Origin: Quillaja saponaria
Lineage: Eukaryota; Streptophyta; Magnoliopsida; Fabales; Quillajaceae
Direction: 5' to 3'
NCBI GenBank assembly: GCA_029379385.1
Contig: CM055608.1
Span: 26,906,350-26,970,349, forward strand
DNA: 64,000 nt
Shown here: one piece after another, positions 55,503 to 64,000 of the stretch
Position numbering within the stretch: position 1 is the stretch's first letter
Layout: each line of letters opens with the position of its first letter
Position numbers and translations under genes: made by a program
Notes under the pieces: generated by a model
Database searches by the model: none
The model's input: the letters and a program-made list of their open reading frames with translations, nothing else
Told to the model about the DNA's origin: nothing

Positions 55503-58500
55503 TGCTCCCAGCAAACTAAAAACATTGACAACATAATTGCAATTTTCAGAAGGAAGAAGAGAACTTTCATAAACAGTAATGATTAACCCATCAGAAAGTA
55601 ACACTTGAAGTTTGAAGTGAATAGAATGACGATGATTGCACGAAAAGAGACTTCTACTGCTAGAAGTAAAATTTACTCTTCAGTTATACAGATAGAAAGA
55701 ACATTATATATGTCAAATAAACTTCATAAGAAATCCTAAAGCCATAAGCAGTAGCCTATTTTGAACTATATTCCATGAATGAGCATCGGAAACTATATTT
55801 TGGAACTCTGTAGCGTGATAAAGCATATTTCTTGGGCTTGTATTGCTTGCAGATCATTTATAGAAAAATAAATAAAATAAGTAAGGATTAAATTTCAATT
55901 CTTTACAAAAATTCTATTTTTCTCATACACCCATAAACAAAACTAATATGTTTCATACACCCATAAACACAAATAAGAAAAAGAACAAAACAATTTTTTA
56001 CATTAAATCTAATTGCATCCCCGTTATCTGACAGTTCCTAGTCTAGAGAAACAATCTCACATGGTAAATAAATAAATAAATATAGAATCTATTATAACTC
56101 ACGAATATATAAACCAAAAATAATCTGATAGCGGTGATTTCCCTTTTCTGCAAAAGTTATTCCGAGGAACGTTGTAGTCTATTGCTCCCAAAAAGACCTC
56201 AAAAACTAGCGCACAACGAATTGAAGAATGATTCCATCTCCATGACTTGGATGAGAAGTCCCAACACGGCAACTGCAGTCAGCTCTACATTAAAACCATG
56301 ATTGATTTTAGAAAAATACTAAAATCGAATCCGTGTCTGAACGGGGCCGTTGAATCTTAGACCAAGCAAAAAGGGTGAGATAGAAGAGAGAGACAGGGGA
56401 GGGAAAGTCTTGTCGGGGCATCAACCAGGTCAAGGCAGCCTGGAAAGGACTTGGCAGGTGCTGTGGGTCCTCAGCATTACTATTTTGTTTCATTATGGTT
56501 GAAAGATATACTGAATTGTCATCTCCAGATGACAAGTTTAGAATCAATTTTGATAATAAAATTATTTTAATAATTGAACAATATAAAATTAATAAAAACA
56601 GTAAATATTGCAAGAACCAAAAGATTTGTGATCAGTGTTAGTTTTTAGAATTTAAAAAATTAAAATTAAATTGTGATTTTAATAATTTAATGAGTTATAT
56701 TAATATACATTTAAAATTTTAGTTAAAAATTAATTATAATCTCAAACATGTTATATATTATTAAAATACACTAATTAATATATAATATTTTATATGTGTA
56801 ATTATATTAAATGAATTTAAATTTTTTATTTTTCTAAATTCTCAATATATTTATTGTAGACATAATTATTAAATATTATTTTTAATATTACATATTAATT
56901 AAATATATTTATAATATTAACAATTAATTACGTTGAATCACTTGTTCGAGAATTTTATATTTTTTGAATCTAGTTTTTAAAACCACAAATAACTATGATA
57001 CAGTGGAACAATGAATCTCCATTTTGGTGCAAAGAGCCCAAGATTCTTAATTGGTAGGAAAAAAAAAAAGCCAAAACGGAAAAAATAAAATAATAAATTC
57101 TATTAACCTATTTGAGTATTATGTTGAAATTACAGACACTTCCTTCCAATTTTTTGATACATTGGAATCTATTGAATCTTAACTATTTGAGGTTAAGAAG
57201 TATATTTTGACTAATTGATTTCTTGAATTTAAACTTTATATAAAGTATGTTATATTTTAATCCCTACATGTAATGAATTGAAATTATAAAAAGATTCCAC
57301 CTAAATCCTACCTACCACTACCGTGGTTATAAACCTATGTAACTTATTTCAATATTTGTGAACCTCTAAAAAGGTGTAAAATAATTTTGTTTTATTTTTA
57401 CAAAAAAAATAAACTATTTATACATATAAGTCATATTTATTTATTTCGTAATACTTGTCTAGTAAATCATTGGTTAATTATTTAAAAAACATAATATATA
57501 TTTTTTTCATACGGTTCAAAATGGCATATTAATAAGTTAATTTTCTAAGTGTCATATCTCAATTTAATAAACATTAATAATTTAACAAAAAAATATTAAA
57601 ATTTGAAAGAAAGAAATTAAAAAACAAATTAATAATTATGAAATACTAGATGAAAATAATTCGTTTGGCTATAAAGATTATAGTAGTATTCTAGCTGTAA
57701 TATGAGCGGCTTCTTCTCACATGCTAGGCATCTTTCTCTTTCTATGTCCATTCTAGCTCTATGCACCAAAAACAAGCATACCTTCTGTCCCCGTGGGAAG
57801 GAAGCGGATGGCGTCCATTGATGAGGGGAACGGCCGCCAACATGCCACGCATCTTTAAACGAGGAGCGGAGCTTGGCTTCACCTCAGTATATCATGGACG
57901 ACGTGGATGATATTACGGAAATGCTGTCCACTTAAAGTATGTAATTTAGAAAATGCACGTCAAGTGGTTGACGTAATTACTCAATGATAATGTGACATCA
58001 ATGGGTAATCCAAGTTTCACGTACTTGTTAGGAACATGCAATCATTGGTATGTCTCCGTTATTTTAAGCGCCAATGCACATCCTACAATTTAGCCACCCA
58101 TTTCTCCCGGCCATTTCTTCATCCCAAAACCAGTACCTCTTCCTAAATTCAGAGAACCCCTTTGATCCCAAGCAGGAAAAGGGAAAAAGAAAAAAGAAGA
58201 ACAGTACTGATCCGTTTCTCTTCACCCGGCTTGTTGGAACCCCTCACCACCTCCATGCTCGAATATTGTTATGTTGGCAGTATTAGTTATTCAAGCACCC
58301 AGAGTTAAAGGGCTTGTCACTAGCTTCCAAGTAACATTCTTCTCAAAGGAATAGACATTAAAGCACCTTTTTATATTTTCTGTTATCAATGATGCCATGG
58401 TTAATCACCATTTCACTTGTGGAAATTTGAATTATCGTTATTGGAGAATTTCGTCACGCATATTTGTTATCAGTTTTGGCATGGTCTTCAGAGAATACAT

Positions 58501-58520
58501 ATTTTGGCCGGCTTCAAGTT
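55503..58520. other. Divergent intergenic region, kinase to ABCG gene
   Basis: The first part is the 5' side of the kinase gene, and 57650-58520 is the promoter and leader of the ABCG gene. The middle (56560-57650) is very AT-rich. I see no further gene. Confidence 0.5.
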
Positions 58521-61500
58521 ATGAAAATGCGTGGAACGAGGATTAATGCCTCTTGGGTTGCCCTTGTTGCATTGTTCTCTTTGATTTCTTTAGGTCTATT
58601 GCCCCGCATACAATGTGTAGATGGGGATGATTACAGTCAAACTGGTAACCCGGCTCTGCTTCCTATTGTTACAGACCTCATCTATAGCCGGCTTTCAAAT
58701 CTCACTATAACTTTAACACAGGACATCAAACAGAATTTAGGATTCTGCATAAAGGATGTGTGCGTTATCTGAATTATCCTTTAGTTGTTCACTTTATCAT
58801 AGAATACTTTTTTATGGTAATTAACCCAAAAGTTTCCATCCTTTCAGGGATGCTGATTGGAATGGAGCATTTAATTTTACAGGAAAATTGGATTTCCTCA
58901 CTTCTTGTGTTAAGAAGATAAAAGGTATGAGTTAAATATTTTAGTTTCGTTTACACGAGTTTGATGTTAAAGGAGTTTGGAGAAGAATCTCTGATAGATT
59001 CTTAAAAGAAGATAAAGAGTAGTAATAGAAAATTCTTTTAATTGGGACAATAAGTGGTGAAAGAATTTTTACTGATTAAGAGAACTCACAGAGAAAGTGT
59101 ACTTCATTGTATGCTTAAAAGCTGTCACAGAAGTGACAGAACTTCGTTCACCGAGACCTTTGGTTCGAAGCAATATGAAGATGTTGTATGTGATAGTACT
59201 CTTATTTTGGCGAGTGCTTGCCAATTTCATATGACTCCTGCACAGATTCATGTTAACTCGGATGTGGGGTCAAATGTTGATTTAGTCAGCAGAAGTAGTA
59301 GATGCTGTAGGCTAAGGAACTCCGGAATACTTTATATTTTCATTTTGTTCTGCATTCTTTTGCTTGAAGCAAATTCGTCTTCTTCACTCCTGATATTAAT
59401 TTTATTTAACTGACAGGAGATCTCACACAGCGGTTATGTACATCAGCTGAAATAAAGTTCTACTTCAGCAGTTTTTTTGAGGATGGGCCAGCAACTACCA
59501 CTTACTTAAAACCTAACAAGAATTGTAATTTGTCCTTTTGGGTTTCTGGATGTGAACCTGGTTGGGGTTGTAGTGTAGGAAAAAACCAGAAGGTTGACCT
59601 AAAAAATTCAAGAGACGTGCCTTATAGAACTGAAGATTGCCAACCTTGTTGCGAGGGGTTTTTCTGCCCTCAGGGAATGACTTGTATGATACGTAAGTAT
59701 GTGATACCACTCAAGATTTTACCTTTAATATATGATTATGGCCAACTTTTTGTTACTTTCTGTTCCACTCTCTCTGATTGAAATGCTTTATTTCATTTAA
59801 GTGTATCAATTTATATTGGTCAAAACTTCTTGGAAATGAGAAGAAGTTATACTATACATTGAAAAATAAAAGTCTATGCTTCATGTTTCTCACAGTAAAG
59901 TTCTTTCACTTTGTCGGCTACACTTAATTGCTAAAAACAATCAAAAGATTATTTCTTATGCTTAGCAGTACTATATTATCTGACAAAAGATCTGGAGAAT
60001 AATCAAAGCTTTAAGGAGAATGTTAATAAGAAAAGCAATACTTGAGAGAAAATTGAGTTGCCAAAAATGTTGTTATTTTGAAGTTTGAAAGTAGAACCGG
60101 CACCAATTTCCCAGGAGTGAAACATTGGTTGATCTATGATTGAAGATTATTGACTTTAAAGTCTAGAGAATAGAATGGCTGGCTATTGTCACAACTCACA
60201 ATGCTCCACTAGACATGCAACAATGGCCAAAGGAAAGGCAGAGGAAGCATTATTTATTGGTTGAATTACATGGAGTAGTATGATCTCTATTTACCAATGC
60301 ATATAAGAAAGACAAGGTCTTTTTCTTAATGAAATTTCTTTTTCTATAAGAAAAGAAAGAAAAGAAAGATAAGGTCCAATTGTTATGCCACCAATATAAG
60401 TGTGAAGAAAATAAAATTTCATCATTGGTACCAACTTAATAATCATGATCAATTGTATGAACTAATGGGTCCATGTCAGAATCAGAACATGTAATTCTTG
60501 TGTTAGAAATAGAGCTGCGTTCATCAAAAGGGTGGTTCTTCCCTTTTTGATCTGTTTTAATGGACTACAGATGTTTGCCACAGAACATATATTTAGGGAG
60601 GCCCAATGCATGATTTGACCCCAGGATAGGGTTTCATTTTCTGCTCATGATTGCTATCGCTCTCTTGCAACCAAGTTGAATGTTATGTAAATGATAACAT
60701 AAATTCATAAGTCTATATATTGAATACAGAAATCAAATATACATATGCTCTTATTGTTAGAGTAGAGATGCTTTCTTTTTGCCACATGAAACAATTCTTT
60801 TGTACACTATCATAAACTGTAACACCTTTTCCCTTCATTTTCTGCAATTTGAGGCTTATAAACCTAACTTCGATGTTTTTATTGAGAAACAAGTTTTGTT
60901 TCATTTGAAACTTGCACTTGTTACTTAATTAAGTAAACTGCACTGGTTCTATCATCTTATGTGTAACTTCTCTAATTTTTGTTTGAATGAAGCTTGCCCA
61001 CTAGGTTCCTACTGTCCAATGGCAAAATTGAATAAAACAACTGGAATATGTGACCCGTAAGTTCATATCCAAGTCCATACATTATTTTCCTCTTCCTAGG
61101 TCTATATATTATTGATACTGGCACTAAATTTTTTTGTTAGAGACAAATTGCAGATATGGTTACCAAATACCTCCTGGAGACACAAATCACACTTGTGGTG
61201 GTGCTGATATTTGGGCTGATGTTGTAAGTAGTAGTGAGATTTTCTGTTCTCCAGGATCTTACTGCCCAACTACAACACAGAGAGTTCCTTGCAGTAGTGG
61301 GTATTGGTTTTATCCCAAGCTCGTTTTCCCTAGTGTAATTGTCTCTAATATCCTTTTGAATCAAAACAATGTACATTGACCTCAATTATCAGCTGTTTTT
61401 TTTTTTTTTTTTTTTTCTTATTTATTGTAACATGATGCTCAACTTCGATATTAACTAATATTCTCCTGCAATTTCAGACACTACTGCAGGATGGGTTCTA

Positions 61501-64000
61501 CTTCTCAATTGCGTAAGTCTTAATTCTTTGTGGTCAACTTATACTAACATAAATGGTTCAAATTATAATCCATTAATTTCTTATTATTTTCACATTCCCT
61601 CAATTTATTTCAAACTGGCTATTATTTTAACAAAACAAATTTAGAGAATGAGAAGGAAAAGAAACCTCCTATAATTTGTGCTGACAGACAAGTATTGGTC
61701 GCATCACTATACACTTGATTAGTGCCAAGATATCTAGGTCCTGTTTGGCTTGGCTATTTGAAATCTCTCTTAGGAAAAGAAGCTGCCTTAGGAAAAGCTT
61801 TAAATCCTGGCTGTGTCTTTTGGGGCATAAAAAGCTTGAAAAGGAGGCCAAAAGTGGTATGGGAAAATGAGCTGCTCCTTATAAACATAGTTTGCCAAAT
61901 CTCAGTGTGAACAACAAATTCGTTAATTCTTCTCCTCCTACACTCAGCTCCAACAGCTGGAATAAAAGCACAACCAGACAGCTACATCGCTACATAAATG
62001 TTATCCTCATATTTTATTTTTATTTTTTAAAATTTTACATCTGTAAACCTTCAAACTTGTCCTCGAAAACTGTTCTCAATGATACAAGTTTGGAACTGCC
62101 TATCAAATAGAGAAAGAGGCTAATAGACCCAATCTTTCAATACAATATATATATATATATGTGTGTGTGTGTGTCATGATGAATTACCAGCTGAATCTCT
62201 TCATCAATAGTCAACAGACATATTTTTGTTTGCTCTCACAATTCTGCACTTGGTTTTCGTGAAAAGGATGGATATTGGTTACAACATTTTGTTTGTGTAT
62301 TTTCTTTGCAGCATGCTTCAAGTTGGCTTCCTGTAATCCAAAAACGGCAAACCAAAATATTCATTTCTACGGGATAATTCTTATTGTAAGTGGTTTCCTG
62401 TCCAGTATATTGAATGAAAGGTTGATTATCGTTCTTGATCCTTCTATGCTTCCTTTTTTTCACTTTTTCCCCTTTTAGTTCAGGACTGAAATCATTTGCT
62501 TAGTTTTAGTTTCTCAATTTCTTGTACTTTATTAAAATTAAAATTATAAAACCAAGATTTTTCTGTTAGTATTCTTCATTAGCTTTTTGTTTTTGTATGT
62601 TCTCTTTTAACAAAATCAATTTTGTTTTCCTAGAAATAAAATGAAACATATCATTAGACTTAGAAGTAAAATCTTTCTTTGGTCTGCATTTCCTTCTGAA
62701 AGTATCAAGGGAGGAGAATGGGGTACTTTTTTTAATTTAATAACTGAATATCGTTTCTTTTTTAAGTCCTGCTTATGGTATTGGTGTTGCTTGCCCTTGT
62801 AGGCCGGATTGAGTACTCTGCTGCTGATAATTTATAACTGTTCTGACCATGTACTCTCTGCTCGGGAAAGAAGACAGGCTAAATCCAGGGAAGCTGCAGC
62901 AAGACATGCAAGAGAAACTGCACAAGCACGTGACAGGTGGAAATCAGCAAAGAATGTTGCTAAGAAGAGTAAAGTGGGATTGCAAGAGCAGCTATCTCGC
63001 ACATTTTCACGAAAAAAAACTGTAAGGCAACCAGAGCCGCTGAAGATTCTAGGCCAAGCTAAACCTGGAACAGATGATGCTTTGTTGCCTCCAGGTACTT
63101 CAAGCGCATCAGAACAGTCGGCAGCAACTTCAAAAGGAAAGAAAAAGGAACCTAGTAACCTTACTAAAATGTTGCATTCCCTTGAGAGTGACCCAAATAG
63201 CGATGAAGGCTTTGCTATGCAAATTGGAGACAAAAATATTAAAAAGCAGATGCCAAAAGGTAAGTTGCATACTACTCACAGCCAAATTTTCAAATATGCA
63301 TATGGTCAGCTTGAGAAGGAGAAAGCACAGCAAAACAAGAACCTCACTTTCTCAGGAGTAATTTCAATGGCTACTGGTAGTGAGACCAGGACTAGGCCTC
63401 CGATTGAGGTAGCTTTCAAAGATCTGACTCTCACTTTGAAAGGGAAAAATAAACATCTTATGAGGTGTGTGACAGGGAAAATAATGCCTGGTCGAGTTTC
63501 AGCTGTCATGGGTCCATCAGGGGCTGGAAAAACAACTTTTCTTTCTGCTTTGGCAGGAAAAGTAACAGGATGCACAATGAGAGGCTCAATTTTTATAAAT
63601 GGAAAATCTGAATCCATACACTCTTACAAGAAAATTATTGGTTTTGTGCCACAAGATGATATTGTTCACGGGAACTTGACAGTGGAGGAAAATCTTCGTT
63701 TCAGTGCAAGATGCAGGTATATGATTAGCTCTGAAAACTTGACTTCCAGTTGTCTTTCTGTCCATTCTCGAGGTCTATATGTGGCCTTCTTTATCATTCA
63801 TGATTCACTGTCACTTGAATTGAAGCTTATGATAAATGAAGGCTCTTTATTTTATGTGATGCGCTGCTGAAGACTAAAATTTCCATTATCTATCTTCATT
63901 TTCGCCATTTAAATGGGGACTCAGTAGTCTCTGATTTTATTACTTTAAATTAGGAATGCATGACTCTGTCCGACATTCTGGGTTCCATCTGAATGATTGA
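58521..64000 (+). CDS. ABC transporter G family half-transporter, ABCG24/28 type, 3'-partial
   Basis: Exons read: 58521-58759, 58848-58924, 59417-59692, 60993-61056, 61154-61300, 61478-61512, 62312-62385, 62803-63716. All phases close, and the gene runs past the window end. The order is a signal-peptide-like N-terminus (hydrophobic [15 protein letters not shown]), then a long Cys-rich extracytosolic region ([24 protein letters not shown]). A first membrane segment ([17 protein letters not shown]) and a basic linker ([15 protein letters not shown]) follow. The nucleotide-binding domain has Walker [10 protein letters not shown] (about 63509) and Q-loop VPQDD (63648). The pre-domain extension is typical of Arabidopsis ABCG24/25/28-like large half-transporters. 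ABCG28 loads pollen-tube vesicles; the substrate here is unknown. An upstream in-frame start at 58464 exists, but 58521 better exposes the signal segment. The ABC signature, Walker B and permease lie beyond the end. Confidence 0.92.
61391..61418 (+). repeat. Poly-T tract in an ABCG intron
   Basis: A long T run lies in the short intron between the exons ending 61300 and starting 61478. A separate (AT)n(GT)n microsatellite lies at about 62143-62174 in a later intron. Confidence 0.85.

Noticed and set aside
57750..57866. Short minus-strand frame starting MRGMLAAVPLING with a GTATGC donor-like site
   Set aside because: Only about 50 codons, no recognisable partner exon or family, and it lies in the ABCG promoter region.
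61736..61983. Possible MITE (CTGTTTGGCTTGG at the left, CAACCAGACAG at the right) in an ABCG intron
   Set aside because: The inverted match is short and imperfect, and no target duplication could be shown.

Overview
This is a stretch of plant nuclear genome, most likely from a eudicot. The sequence is AT-rich. Its genes are split by GT-AG introns (one GC-AG), the intergenic space is long and full of decayed transposons, and the gene set is plant-specific: a chloroplast sigma factor, a TCP factor, a UGT, a DVL/RTFL peptide and an RLCK-VII kinase. I cannot name the species from sequence alone. Nothing here is prokaryotic; there are no operons, CRISPR arrays or convincing tRNA genes.

Layout: (1) 1-8616 (+) is the 3' part of a gene whose protein joins a phosphoglycerate-kinase-like region to a TrmB-type tRNA (guanine-N7) methyltransferase domain. 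Two of its introns carry a MITE-like element (2767-3664) and a small LTR element of TRIM type (6034-6854). (2) 10165-12083 (+) is a UDP-glycosyltransferase like UGT86A. (3) 13373-17821 (+) is a complete nine-exon CDC48/p97 AAA ATPase. (4) 17822-29727 has no recognisable host gene. It holds an eroded LTR-element pair (23818-27016), a Ty1/copia 3' remnant, and one GC-richer island near 21.5-21.9 kb. (5) 29728-29994 (-) is a small RTFL/DVL signalling peptide. (6) 31345-31806 (+) is an intronless protein of two ubiquitin-like domains. (7) 32592-37078 (-) is a complete nine-exon plastid sigma factor (SIG6 type), with a divergent intronless class I TCP gene at 38239-38874 (+). (8) 39987-46155 (-) is an eight-exon OTU deubiquitinase whose largest intron is filled with repeats. 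(9) 52697-55502 (-) is a receptor-like cytoplasmic kinase of PBL19 type. (10) 58521 to the window end (+) is the 5' half of an ABCG24/28-type half transporter.

The genes look like ordinary independent plant genes, not a cluster. Two loose functional themes are visible: ubiquitin handling (CDC48, OTU protease, ubiquitin-like protein) and plastid or stress function (SIG6, PBL-type kinase). I attach no significance to their adjacency. Exon coordinates come from reading splice sites and checking that phases close. For CDC48, SIG6, OTU, UGT and the kinase the joined exons give an uninterrupted frame of about the expected family length. The PGK-TrmB gene does not close cleanly: two single-base shifts and one unclear junction sit in its PGK half. 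The most unusual object in the window is this PGK-like/TrmB fusion, in which the PGK active-site motifs look lost while the methyltransferase half is intact.
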